Source of the DNA: Pigoraptor chileana
Taxonomy: Eukaryota; Opisthokonta; Filasterea
Reading direction: 5' to 3'
NCBI GenBank assembly: GCA_943704495.1
Contig: CALSCR010002353.1
Location: 1 to 62,138, forward strand
Length of the DNA stretch: 62,138 nucleotides
The notes beneath the pieces are model-generated. The model had not been told where the DNA came from. It saw only the letters and a list, made by a program, of their open reading frames with translations, and did no database searches. Made by a program: the position numbers and the translations under genes. Each line of letters starts with the position of its first letter. The first letter of the stretch is position 1. Shown here piece by piece: positions 9,925 to 21,740 of this stretch.

Positions 9925-12789
9925 TCAGCGCTTTCCTCCCTTGCGCGTGCGCACACCGCCTTTTCCGCCAGCTGCGCCCATGGCTGTGGGTGTGGCTGTG
10001 GGCGTGGCTGTGGGTGGGTTGGGGTTGGCGCTGTGTGTGCTGTGTGTGCTGTGTGTGCTGTGTGCGCTGTGTGCGTTGTGCGACTGCCCCTGCTTCCGCG
10101 CAGGAGAGCGCGACCGACCCTTTGCTTTCCCTTGCGTCACGTGATCACCCCGCGCAACACCGCCCGCAGGGGCAGTGCCCAGTGCCTCCGACACCGCCGA
10201 ATCAAGCTGTGACGAGAAGCTTTCGAATGAGAACAGGCGGATGACACGCTCGCGGCCCGCCTTGCCCATGCGCAGCGCTGCAGGGCGGTCACGTGCGATG
10301 GCCTCCATGGCGCCAGCAAAGGCATCCGAGGTGGGCGGTCGCAGGAAGCCCGTGACGCCATCTGCGATGGTCTCGAGCGGCCCGCCGCTGTTGACCGCAA
10401 TGACAGGTCGCTCGCAGTACATCGCCTGCCGAGTTCGTGTATTTGTGTTTGTGTTGTGTTTGTGTTTGTGTTTTGTTTGCGTTCGATGTGTAGGAGTAGA
10501 ATATGCGCGACTGAAATGAGAGACTGCTGCAAGAACCAAAAAGTGCACCACACCCAGCCCATCGCCTCATCCACCAAACAACTGGACAATGCCGCATGTC
10601 ATTACCTCGAGGGGTCCAATGCCAAAGTGCTCTCTGTCGGGCGTGTACACAAGGCACGCGCTGCGCTCGAGAAGACCACGCTTCTGTGCGTCCGTGAACG
10701 ACCGGATGAAAGTCACGTGGTCCACGACCCCCAGCTGCGTTGCCCGCTCAACCAGCTCACTGTAGTGCTCCTTGTTCTCCGTCACGCGGTCGTCGTATCC
10801 TCCTGTGTGTTGGTGTGCGTGTGTGCTTGTGTTAGTGTGTGTTTTGTGTGTGTGTATGATGTGTGCATGGGAGTGATGTGCGTGTGTGTGTCGATGTTGT
10901 CATTTTGATTGAAAATGCGAACCATCCGAATCTCATTACAGAGGAAATTCATTTTTAGTCACGTGGTTTCAATCGGTGGTGTCGCTGGCGTTGTGCCAAT
11001 GGACTTTGGAGTTACCCATTAGTTGGCGACTCATGACATGGTTGCGAAGCTTAGTCGGGGAGATGGCAATATGTTCATGGGGTACAATATATATCACGCA
11101 CCGGCAATGACGAGATGTGTGTCTGTCGCACCCGCGCGTCGTCGCACAGCCGCAAATGCCTCAATTGCTAGACCAATGTTCTTCTTGCGTTCGTAGCGAT
11201 TGATTGACAGGAAGACAACAGCCGCCCTGCATAACACGCAATGGACGCACGTGCCATATCCGCATTGTCGATGCCAGTGAGTGCGGTCATCTGTCAGCTG
11301 GGGCTCTAGTCACCACCACACAGCACGGCACACGATCGATGATGAAGGGCTCATGCGGCGTCAATCGGACGCTGAACTAACTAGCGGCGATGATTGCGAA
11401 GCAGAGACGGTGCGACAGCCAGACAGCTCCGCGAAGTCACGCCACCCTCACCCACCTTGTGCTCACTATATCGTCCATCGGCTGCGGTCGCGCATCAAAC
11501 GCAGTGAAGTTGATGCTCGGGTACAGCACCGTCGGCGCACTCCTAAGGGAAGTGAACGTCTCAGCATATGTTGCGGCGGTAAAGTGGCTGTTCACAAACA
11601 CGCGGTGTGCGAGCCCTGCCGTTCATTCGCGATCACAAACAGCGAGTGGAGGAAGATGGACGTCACTCCACAGTGAGGAAGAGTCGAACGGATGAAAGTG
11701 GAGCACGCCATATGCGGATGGCCTCGCCTTCAAGGCCAGCCCCAAATCAGGGATTGCAGTGCGTAGGGGCATGGCATACACACATATACACTCGCATACA
11801 TACACACGAACGTATACACATATATACACTAGATACACAATGCATGCATGTACGTACACGCATGCATACACACATAACGCATACACGCATGCACACATAC
11901 ACAATCCATACACAGCTGCACACATACATACGTACATACACGCACATACCTGTAGTCCGCTCCTCGAGCCAGTCAAGGGGTGCGCGATAGAGCCGCTTTG
12001 CAAGCGACCGGCGCTGCGTAAGAAGTTGGTCAGGAAAGTGGCAATAGAAAAACACCTGCGGCGAGAGGCAGACATGGACAGAGAAGTAGTATTCGAGTCA
12101 GTGCCTTAGGCGCTGTGTCCATGGGCTCCATAAGACATGGACAGAGAGGCTGACGTGGACAGAGCGGGGTCAGTCCGCAATTGCCAATGGACAGTCACTG
12201 AGGCCTCTGCTGAGCCTCAGGGTTGAGAGAATGTCGAACATCAAGAGCACTGAACAACCAACCTTGCCCCGACAAAGCCTGAGAATAGGTACGCATGCGG
12301 AGATCTGATCCGCGACGACCACATCGGCGGCGCGACCGACGCCAAAAAGCAGTACAATTGCAAGATATATCATGCGGATGTATGCGCAGAGGGCGTACAT
12401 GCGCCCAAGAAGGTGACGGGGCAGCCAGTCGCCATGCACGCGCACATCCAGCGTCCCATCGCGCGTCTCCACGAAGCAGTGGGTCTTGTCGTGATGCGAT
12501 GTGTAAATGCAGACAGAGTGCCCGCGCAGCTGCAGGGCGAGGGCCGCATCCACGACGAGCCGTTCAGCGCCACCTGCACATGAACACAGAAACACAGCAA
12601 CAGCACACACCCCACATGACGGCACAATCAAGTAAGAATCACATGGAAATCGGCCAGAAATTGAAGAACCAGCATGGACACTATTTGCGCTGGGCATCCA
12701 ACCTGACTGCGACGACGACCACATTGATGACGAAAGGGCAACTCACCGATTCCTAGATCTGGATGGATAAACACAATTTGCCGCCTCAT
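9925..12789 (-). CDS. ALG2: Alpha-1,3/1,6-mannosyltransferase ALG2
   Basis: ALG2 is a GT4-family enzyme on the cytosolic face of the ER. It adds the second and third mannoses to the dolichol-linked N-glycan precursor. Exons: 12789-12747, 12573-12263, 12055-11950, 11615-11456, 11226-11102, 10802-10606, 10425-9925, about 480 aa. Diagnostic runs: [20 protein letters not shown] at the start, [51 protein letters not shown], and the GT4 E-x7-E region [11 protein letters not shown] followed by [13 protein letters not shown] start 30 nt upstream (12819) is also in frame. The C-terminus carries an extra tail of roughly 85 residues with His-Ser-Thr and Pro-Thr repeats, encoded by GT-rich DNA; it may be a real extension or a missed final intron. 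Intron 2 holds a copy of the dispersed repeat 42 nt before the acceptor. Confidence 0.94.
12087..12133 (-). repeat. Dispersed CTGAC repeat in ALG2 intron 2
   Basis: Near-complete copy, sense to ALG2. The branch-like A of CTGAC is at 12098 and the exon begins at 12055. A pyrimidine-rich stretch follows it up to GCCGCAG. Confidence 0.85.
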
Positions 12790-13703
12790 CTTGACCACTC
12801 TGCACACAGCGCATTGCACGCTAAAGGCCGTGTGTTGGATCTTTCAGAAGCGCCACTATTTGACAAGAAAAGGGTAGGCTGTATGGTCTTTCGGATCCTC
12901 GCATGCAGCCGGAGACGGCTGTGTGTGTTTTTACTGTGGAAGATCGTTTACGTTACAACCGTCCGCTGCGGAAAATTCAAATCGGAAAACAGAGCATAAT
13001 TTTCCGGGAATACTACCGCCATCTCGGCAGAATGGCAGTGACGAGTTCCATGACAACGGCCGCATACTCAAAGTGTATGCAAATACCATACTTGCATTGT
13101 ATGGGCGCCAATTGAGTAAGCCGTGCGTCAGTGCCCGGCACTGCACACTGAGGCTGCTCAGAATTCATGCGGCTATTCGCGGCACGGCCACATTAACTGC
13201 ATCGACCGGACACGGGCAGTGGGTAGGGTCAAATAATAGGAACGCAAAAGTTGCGCAGGGCACCAGGCGGTCGATCGCGGACATTAATCGACGTTTGCAT
13301 ATTAGCATACAGCCACTGTCGTTCATTGCTTCTTCAATCTCAAAGTCGAGAGTGTGGTCTCGACAACTCAATAGCCGGCAGAAGAAGCGTGTGCATCGTA
13401 CGGTGTGCGTGTCAAGTGACTTTCTGACAGCTACAGCTGGCTGTGTGCCGTTTTCGCTTACGTGTATTTGTCGTCGGATCCAGGTTGACACTGGGACTGC
13501 GGTGAACTTTAGCATACACCAACTACATGTGGGCAGTGGGACGGAATTCTCTACGCACACGGTTGAATTCAAACAGACGGTGGCTGTCTGCTTAGTGCGG
13601 CGGCGCGAAATAGAGCACATGTGCGCACACGCACCGCGTGGCAGTGTGCAATCCCGCGCCGTGCTAATTGTGCGGACGGCGCCTTGTGCCCCGTCGCGCG
13701 GCC
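12790..13703. other. Divergent intergenic region, ALG2 and adenylyl cyclase
   Basis: About 910 bp between two divergent starts. I see no gene, repeat family or clear promoter motif. Confidence 0.65.
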
Positions 13704-16700
13704 ATGCGTGCCGGGGCTGGTGAGGACGCGTGGGCCGAGGGAACGACTGATGCGAGCCAGGACGCATCCGCCGCAGCACCTTCGGCCACGCGATCAACTG
13801 CGTGGGGCGATGCAGGCGACAAGAAGTCGCCCGCGTCTGCCTCACCAGCGCGAGTGCGAGCTGGCATTTCCCCAAGTGGCGGCACAAATGGGGATGAATT
13901 AGTTGTGGTAACTACATCCTACGTCGATGAGGACGGTGGGAACGAGGAAGAAGGTGATGAGGAAGACGGCTATGGAGACGAGGACGAGGACGAGCAGGCG
14001 GCCGAGGAGGAGCGGAAGCGCAACGAGGTCAACCCGTGGACCCTGCGCTACAAGGATCCTGAGGTCGAGACGGCATACCGATTGTCGCGCACAGAGCAGA
14101 CGCGCATCGTGTACCGAGCCATTCTCGCCGTGCTGACAGTCGGGTTTCTGATCTTCTTTACTCTGATGGTGCTGGGAATGTTTGGCACGGACGACAACGC
14201 CAACTCGTACAAGGAGTACTATGGGATCCCACTCTTCATGTTTGTCTTGTCCCTTGCGGTCCTCGTCTCGTTTGAAAAGTGGACCAGGGCGCGCGCCCTC
14301 ATACTGCAGTTTCACGAGTCCTTTGCGCTCGTGTTTGGCACGCTGCTCATACTGCAGTCGGTCATTGTGCTGGGCCTCGTCGGGGAGGGCAGCTTCTCGC
14401 CCACCATGTGGCTCATACAGCAGGGCGTGTGTGCCGTTCTCGAGGGCGTTGTGGTCACCGTTCGTCTCTATGCCATCATGATTGTCGCGCTCACTCTGCA
14501 GCACTCGCTTGCATTCTATCTTCCGGGGGCGTCGACAATAATGGTACTGCTGCCCCTCTTTGGCGCCATGTCCTTTGCGCTCATGGCGGTGTACGTCATG
14601 GACCGCAGCTTCCGCAAGGTCTGGTCCCACCGCCTGTGCGTCGAGGCCCGATCACGGTCCCTGCGGTCGGAGCGCACGCAGCTTGAGGCCCTCGCGCGCC
14701 TGCAGCTCCCCGAGTCGGTCATTGTGAAGCTGCAAACGGAGGCGGCACAGGCCGTTGCGGTCGGTGGGCACACTTCACTCGACGGCCGCAGTAAGGCCGG
14801 ACGTGCGGGCTCCGAGGGCATGGCGCAGCGGGTGCCAGTCGTCACGGTCATTTTTGTGGAGCTCTACGGATGGGACAAGACGGTGCAGGCGCAGGACCCG
14901 GATTCGGCCATCACGCTCCTGAATACAATATTCACGTGGATGGACGCGCTGTCGGCGCAGCACGGGCTGGAGAAGATAAAAACAATCGGCTCGGTGTACC
15001 TGGCCGCGTGCAACATTCCGGATCCAAAGGCGGACCACACGGAGGCCACCGCGCGCTTTGCCCTCGAGCTCCTGCGCGACTGGAAGGCGGAGTCGGCGCG
15101 GCAGGGGCTTGCACGCCTGGACCTGCGCATCGGGATCAGCAGGGGCGAGGTTGTGGCGGGCATTGTTGGCGACCTCAAGTTCTGCTACGACATATACGGC
15201 GACACGGTCAACACGGCAAGCAGGTGGGGACGCACGCCGTCTGTCTTCTCTTCTTTGGCGCATGCCTCTGCGGCATGTGGACCGAGTGCTGTTGCTGCTC
15301 CGATGTCGCTTCATTGCTGTTTTTTTCTCTCCATTATTATTTTGTGTACATCGTGCATCGTCTCGCGATGTGTTTAGTTAAAGTTGCTTGCTCTCGTTTG
15401 TTTGTGGCGATGGAGGGGATGTTGTGTTGCTCACTTTAATTCGTTTGTTGATTACCATCCCGATGGCGATTGGACTGCAGAATGTGCAAATTTGCGCTTC
15501 CCAACCACATTCAATGCACCGGGGAGGTGGCGTCAACACTTCGTGCGTCCCCCGAAGGCTTTCGGCTCGAGAATGCTGGCAAGCAGGAAATCAAGGGCAA
15601 GGGTGTTATGGAAACATTCAACCTTGTGGGCGATGGCACGGACTGTGCGGCAGCCGACGCCGCCCCAGCACCCGGCGCAATGGGCGGGGCAATGGGCGCG
15701 CGCGTCGGCAAGTGGGCCATGCTACGACAGAAAATTGCAACGGAGAAAGTGTCGCGCCTGGGCAAGCTGCTTGGATTCACGGACCCCGAGGGTGCTCCGT
15801 CGGCGCCTACTCCCGGCCCGAGAACCGACACGGCCGGCACTCCGGGCCACGCGGGCAGTCACTTGCCTCCGGGACATGTTCCGCTTCCTGGCGCAATGGA
15901 TGCAGATTCGCTTCTCGCGGCGCAGGAGGAGGCGTTTGGCGCGGCCGTGCCTGTTGTGGCCGATGGCGCTCTTGCTCGTCCCACGCGGCGGCAGCGGCGC
16001 ATCAGTGTGATCAACGGGATCAACACAACGTCACTCCGGAGGGCCGTTGCGCGCCGCAACTCAACCGTCAACAACGGCGGCCGACTGAGCGGCATTGGTG
16101 AATCGAAGGTGTCTCTCACGTCGAGCTCCTCCTCGTCGATTGCAAACATGGCGAGCATGCTGAACAATGCCTCTTCGATTGCGTCGGTACATTCCGTCAC
16201 CAAGCTCGCCAAGCCGGGGAACAATGCCAACGGAGGCAATGGGGGCAATGGGGAAATAGAGTTTCGGCCGTCGTATGCCAGCATTCTGTTTCCCTCCGCC
16301 AATTCTGCGATGGATATGCAGAATTTGGGTGTGTCGTTTTCAAATATTCCCACACGATCCGCCGCGATGCTCAACGTGGAGACCGGCACGCCCACCCTCG
16401 CTCCGCCGTCGCCCCGGCTGCTTGCCGCCGACCCGCTCAGAAGTGCCAGCGCCAGCGGTCTCGCGTCGCCCGCTCCCGAGAAGCTGAACATTGTGGCGTC
16501 GCCGCAGCCCACATCCACATCCACCGCCCGTGCGCGCAAGGTGTCCACGATGGTTGGTACGCCAAAGCTGCAGGCGCAACCATCGCGCAACTCTGTGTCG
16601 ACGTCGCGGAGTGCATCAGAGTTTGGAGGGACTAATGGCGGTGGCGGTCCAGCAATCATCCGCCGCCAGGAGGCGCTGGCAAGTGCCCTCGGCGGGGAGG

Positions 16701-18744
16701 ACGGAACGGTGGCGCGCCAGCTCAACCAGTTGCGCACGGTCACCACACACCGGTTCTCGCTGCGGTTTGGCGATGCGTCGATTGAGCGCGCGTTTGTGCT
16801 GCACTACGCGGGAAAGCAGCGGTCCACACTGATATGGTTCCTCTTTGTCTGCTTTGCGTACAATGTGATCCTCGTGGTGTGCGACCTCGTCAGCGACGCC
16901 GATCCCGCCGAGAAGCGCACAATACTCAAAGTGCGCCTCATTGGGGCCTCGCTGGTGTGCGGCATTCCCGCGGCAGTCCTTGCGTTTGTGCCGCGTGCGA
17001 TGCGCCACTCGCAGAAGATTGCCGTCTGCTTTCTCGTTGCGATTGTCGCGGTCAACTACACTGCCATTCTGCTCAACTCGCAGCTGTCGTACGACTGGCC
17101 CCCGGGCGAGAACTTTTACGGCCCTAACACAACGGTCCTGCTGCTAAACACAATGGCCCTGGCCCTCCCCGGCCTTCTCTTTCGGCACGCACTCGGTCTC
17201 GTGTGCTGCCACGCCGTCACCATTCTCATCATATATGGTGTGTCCGGCGCAAAGCTCTACTTATTCGACCTTGCGTTTGCCGCTTTCTCGCTTATTGTGG
17301 TGGTCCTTGTGCGGTATGTCTTTGAGAAATTTGTGCGGGCGCATTTTGTGCTCACGGAGACGGCGCGGGTGCAGCAGAATGAGCTTGAGCGTGAGAAGGC
17401 GATGGGGGAGCACCTCGTGCACAACATTCTGCCGCCATCGATTGCGCGTCTGCTTGCATCGGACCCCAACTGCAAGACGGCGCGCTTCTTCCCGTCGGTG
17501 ACGGTGCTTGCCATGGACATTGCCGGATTCACTGCAATGTCAAGCAAGATGACGGCAGAGAATGTCGTCGCGATGCTCAACGACCTCTTTTGCCGGTTCG
17601 ACGCTCTTGTCCTCGCCATTAGCGTCGAGAAAATTGGCACCATTGGTGGGTGGTGCTGTTGGAACCGTGCTGTGTCGTGGTTGAACTGTGTGATGTCCGT
17701 CTTGGTTGACTGTGTGATTGGACTGTGGAGTACGTGGCCGAATGCACTGACTTGAATCCTACGTGTTGTTTGGCGTTGACACATCCATCCACCCAACCCT
17801 AACTAACCCTACGCTAATCTCCGAATGTGTGCGCCTGCTGATCCTGGTTTGCACTGACCCATCTCTCCTCTTCATGTGGCCTTTGTATCCGCAGGAGACG
17901 CGTACATTGCGGCGTGCGGCGCACCCGAGGAATGCATCGACCACCGCGATCGCATCATTCTGCTTGCGATGGGCATGCTACGGGTCATCGAGGAACGCAA
18001 CGACGGTCTTGTGGACTCGATGCCGCGCGTGTCCGTGCGCATCGGCATCCACACGGGATCGTGCTTTGGGGGTGTCATGGGTGGACAGGTGCGTGCACGC
18101 GTGGTTGCTGGCGTGTGCATCTTATTGAAGGAGGGCTGTGTGCTTGATTCGTGATTGCTTTGATATTGTTGGCTGTTGCCATGTCTGTCTTTCATATTCT
18201 CCCATCCCACTACTTTCATTATACCCTCTCTCTCTCTCTCTTTCTGTCTCTCTCTATGTATGTTGGAGTCGATGAGCTTATGCCTACGGCGTTTTGAGTG
18301 TACTGAAGGTCTCTCTATGTTTGTATATATATCTCTCTGCTGTCTTGTGTGGGCAGCACCTAAGACACTTATTTGAATTCTACCTCTGTCTATCTTGTGG
18401 AGTCCATGGGCACAGCGCCTAAGACACTGACGTGAATCCTACATCTCTCTGCTCCGCAGCTCCGCTTCAAGTATGATTTGTATGGGCGCGCAATGGCGAT
18501 TGCTCAGGTGCTTGAGCAGACTGGGACGCCCACGTGCGCTCACGTGTCGGACGCCACCCTCGTCGAGTCGTCGCTGCTGGACCCGGCCATAGCCGAGCTC
18601 TCGGGCATTGAGCAGTCTGCCTCGGGGCCCTTTCTCGCCAACTTTGCGGGGACGGAGGAGACTCTCGAGACGTTTCTCCTGCGGCCGATCATCGACGGCA
18701 TGCCCGCAATGTCGACCCTCGTGCCAAACACGGCGCACCACTGA
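13704..18744 (+). CDS. Twelve-TM adenylyl cyclase with two class III catalytic domains in C2-C1 order
   Basis: Predicted to make cAMP at a membrane; 1,387 aa. Exons: 13704-15223, 15481-17645, 17895-18088, 18460-18744. An acidic N-terminus (about residues 75-105) is followed by about 6 TM (residues 138-298) and cyclase domain 1 (about 375-540). A Ser/Gly/Asn-rich linker, a second set of about 6 TM (955-1123) and cyclase domain 2 (about 1175-1340) come next. Domain 1 lacks both metal Asp positions (FVELYGWD, KTIGSVY). It keeps the adenine-specific Lys (EKIKTIG), Asp (YDIYG) and the Asn/Arg of NTASR, so it is C2-like. Domain 2 has the metal Asps (MDIAGFT, IGDAYIAA) but lacks Lys, Asn and Arg (DLYGRAMAIAQ), so it is C1-like. 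The pair should form one active site. The Lys and Asp indicate ATP over GTP. Introns 2 and 3 carry the dispersed repeat. Confidence 0.9.
17738..17761 (+). repeat. Dispersed CTGAC repeat, right half, in cyclase intron 2
   Basis: GCACTGACTTGAATCCTACG, sense to the gene, 144 nt before the acceptor. Confidence 0.7.
18345..18442 (+). repeat. Two copies of the dispersed CTGAC repeat in cyclase intron 3
   Basis: A diverged copy (about 18345-18383) precedes a near-perfect copy (18393-18442). The A of the second CTGAC (18430) is 29 nt before the end of the intron. The repeat runs directly into TCTCTCTGCTCCGCAG and exon 4. Confidence 0.9.
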
Positions 18745-19334
18745 GGAGGGAGGCCGCAGTGCAACGGTCCTGCACTGGAACCGCCACCTCCGAATCACTT
18801 ATTGATTTGTGCTTTGCTTTTTGCGTCGCATTGTTTTTTTTTCCTTTTCTATCACTCTATTTTACCCTCCCGTCGCCGTCATATGGGAACGCGTGTCGTT
18901 TGCGCCATCGCTCGCCTTGCTCTGTCCACAAACTCTCTGCCCTCGTCACACTCAGCTTAATTCTAAATACGAGGTCAATGTGCATCAGGCTGGCCGTCAT
19001 TTGCACAAGGATAGAATTTTTAGGATGGAAAACCAGAAGTTCGATTTACAAGGATAGTGTTATGATTGGGAAGAAATTGTTGAAACAGAGTCGGTTGTAC
19101 TTGCAATGCGAAATCATAGCTAGCGCCGTTGCCGACAACCGTTTTTCAATCCCTCTGATACCAGCTATTCTTAAAAACTAATCATCTTGTAGATGCATTT
19201 GTCTCCGCGCGGTGTAGTGTAGATACGTCATGACTCCCTGATGTGCGAGGTCATGCACAAAGCAGTCACGTTCCCGTTGTGTTATGTGACTTTTCGGGTA
19301 TTGAGTGTAGGGATAAGAAATAAATGAGGACTAT

Positions 19335-19388
<54 letters not shown>

Positions 19389-19994
19389 CTGTGTGTGTGT
19401 GTGGGTTATTGATGCCTGGGGATGACTGATCCGCGGTTACCTTGTCCGGCAGTTGGTGACTGTGCCGCGGAAGTCGCAGACTGTGCGAGTGTGACATGAT
19501 TTGAGTGCGAGGCCGGAACCGACACACCTACACTGCAGTGATGCACACACACTCACACCTCACAGGCACACACGGAGAAGGCACCACGACGCCCTCCGTG
19601 CCCTCCAGTAAAGTGTGGGAAGCCCCGCAGCCGCTCACTGGACCACACTTAGTCGCCGCTGTGTTCTCCATTCAGGTTGCAATGTCATTTCTCGACAGTG
19701 ATGATGCATGCAGCAGTGCGAATCAGTCAATATGAACCAGTCGTAGAAACGAGTCTCATACCTGTGCTTTATACTCGGCTGTGTCTTTTGTCTTTAAAGG
19801 AGATTGCCTGGAACGTAGGAGCTGGGCAGAGTACCCAATGCGTGCAAGTGACCGCATGGCCATTACACTGCTGAGCCTACGCCGACATTCAGTGAGCGTC
19901 TGAAATCCGCACACGGCTGATTTTGTGGAGATAACCTCTTCCAATTAGAGATGCTGGTCGTCAACAAATTACGCTTAGCGGCGCGATTATAACA
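18745..19994. other. Intergenic, cyclase end to membrane glycoprotein start
   Basis: 1.25 kb. A (AT)15(GT)n tract lies at 19337-19402; otherwise I see no gene, RNA or conserved motif. Confidence 0.65.
19337..19402. repeat. (AT)n(GT)n alternating purine-pyrimidine tract
   Basis: (AT)15 at 19337-19366 runs into (GT)11, then one interruption and more GT. Confidence 0.95.
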
Positions 19995-21296
19995 ATGAAA
20001 ACTGGCTGTGGGAGACACAAACACGGCCTCTGTTTGCACGGCCATGTGATGTCGAAACATGTGTCTGGGCGGCGGTGGCACGTATCAATGTGCATTGGGC
20101 TGGTTATGGTTCTGTCTCTGATGGGGCTTGCGGTGGGTGGCCCAACATTAGACGTCGCCCTGTCGTCAGCGAACGCAAATTTCACACTCACCCTCACATT
20201 CAGTGGGTACTCTCAACTTGAGCTGGAGCTCGGCCGGTGTGTGAGCCTGGGGATCACAGCGAGCCCCAACACGCGCGCGCTGAATTCATCGGCCATGGTT
20301 GCTTGTGGGTATGCGCTGCTCAACACGGGATCTGCAGTCGTACTCAACGGCTCGATTGGCGTGTACTCGCGGACGACCAACCAGCGCGTGCATTTGTTTG
20401 TGGGCACGCTTGCGCTTTCCACGCCCCTCAACTCGACGGCGATGCTCACCACCGTCGAAGTCCTTGAAGTCGCGTCAGCGTCGGTGCAAGTGACGGCGGC
20501 GCTCCCTGCATCACTGTCGGCGTGCGATCAGTCGGTCAACGGGAGCGCTTTTGCAATCACCGTGGGATCGAGCGTGTGCTTGCGGATGCGGCTTCTCGTT
20601 CCCAAAGGCATAGTGCTTGGGTACCGCCAGGTGACCGCCGCGTCCCTGCGGAGATCGGACACCGGCGCTGTTGTGGGGGATCTGCTGCAATCGGTGGCAA
20701 ACGTGGTCGACACAATTTCGACGGATGCGTCACTGGTGTTGTGGGTGGCCGTTGGCAGTGTACCGTGCGCGCAGTGCGACATCCGAGTGTCGGTGAGTCT
20801 GTACGCTTCGGTGAACTCGAAACGGAGGGAAGCAGGCCTTATTACTGGCGGTGAGTCGGACGGCGCTGTTACTGCGACAGCGGGTGGCAATTTTAGCAAT
20901 GCGCTTGTGTACAAATCGCACGGAGTGCTGGCCGCGAGTGTCACTGGCGGAAGCGCGGATGGCGGCGATGGCGGCGGCGGCCTCTCACGTGACGCCGCCG
21001 TGGGGATTGCAGCCGGGGTGGCTGGGTGTGTGGCTGTCGCGTCTGCCTGCTCCGTCGCATGTGTCATTGTGCGGCGGCGGCGGCGGATGGCGGCGGGCGG
21101 TGGCAGAGGCGATCACGTCCTTCCCGCCGTGAAGATCGGCGCGGGGGTTGTGTACTCTGGCGTGCTCATCACTCCGCACGGCTCGCGACGCAGCACCCTC
21201 GATGTCGTCAACACGTACGCCGGCGTTGGGGGCGAAGAGGACGACTCCGCGTGCGACTACTTGGGCGATCCGCAGCACTCACCCGTGAATGTGTGA
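19995..21296 (+). CDS. Orphan single-pass type I membrane glycoprotein, single exon
   Basis: 433 aa with no family I can recognise. A signal peptide is seen (hydrophobic CIGLVMVLSLMGLAVGG after basic residues; the Met at residue 19 may be the true start). The ectodomain is Ser/Thr/Val-rich with at least six N-x-S/T sites (NFT, NSS, NGS, NST, NGS, NFS) and a few Cys. One TM helix (about residues 333-357, Ala/Gly/Val-rich) ends in VRRRRRM. The cytosolic tail of about 70 residues ends with an acidic Tyr-containing segment (DDSACDYLGD). The Arg stop-transfer predicts N-out topology. It is one of only two intronless genes among 17. A surface adhesin or receptor role is conceivable but unsupported. 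Codon use looks like that of its neighbours. Confidence 0.7.
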   Translation: MKTGCGRHKHGLCLHGHVMSKHVSGRRWHVSMCIGLVMVLSLMGLAVGGPTLDVALSSANANFTLTLTFSGYSQLELELGRCVSLGITASPNTRALNSSAMVACGYALLNTGSAVVLNGSIGVYSRTTNQRVHLFVGTLALSTPLNSTAMLTTVEVLEVASASVQVTAALPASLSACDQSVNGSAFAITVGSSVCLRMRLLVPKGIVLGYRQVTAASLRRSDTGAVVGDLLQSVANVVDTISTDASLVLWVAVGSVPCAQCDIRVSVSLYASVNSKRREAGLITGGESDGAVTATAGGNFSNALVYKSHGVLAASVTGGSADGGDGGGGLSRDAAVGIAAGVAGCVAVASACSVACVIVRRRRRMAAGGGRGDHVLPAVKIGAGVVYSGVLITPHGSRRSTLDVVNTYAGVGGEEDDSACDYLGDPQHSPVNV

Positions 21297-21740
21297 CGCT
21301 ATCGCTAATCTTCTTTCTGTGCAATGTGTATATGTTGAGTGTGCAAACTCAATTGCTGGTCTCTGCGCATGCTTGCGTGCGTGCTTGCGTGTCGTGCGTG
21401 CGGTGTATATGCTTCCATTATCTTGTTAAAGAGATGGTATTGAATGAATTTGTAGCAACACTGAAACACTTCTCGCTAATGTATGGTCGATGCGTCATGT
21501 CTGCGTGTATTTATGAATGTACATGTGTGTTGCATCTGTATTGTGCGCGTGCGTGCGTAACAGCCTGTATCTATATGCCTGTTCATGTGTGCACGTGATC
21601 CCACGCGACTGCCAAGGGGCCCGTTGTGATTGGCATGCGCCGCACCGTGCAATGTCATGATCGACAAACGAAAGCGGCAGTGAAGCAAGTGTATGGCACA
21701 CGCAACGCACGCAATACACAGAAAGCAGCGCGATTTCTCC
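21297..21740. other. Convergent intergenic region, membrane glycoprotein and TBCB
   Basis: About 440 bp, GT-rich, with CACGTG at 21592-21597. No gene is seen. Confidence 0.65.

Noticed and set aside
15859-16746. 295-codon open frame on the minus strand.
   Set aside because: Antisense to cyclase exon 2, which reads continuously through the linker into the second membrane block.
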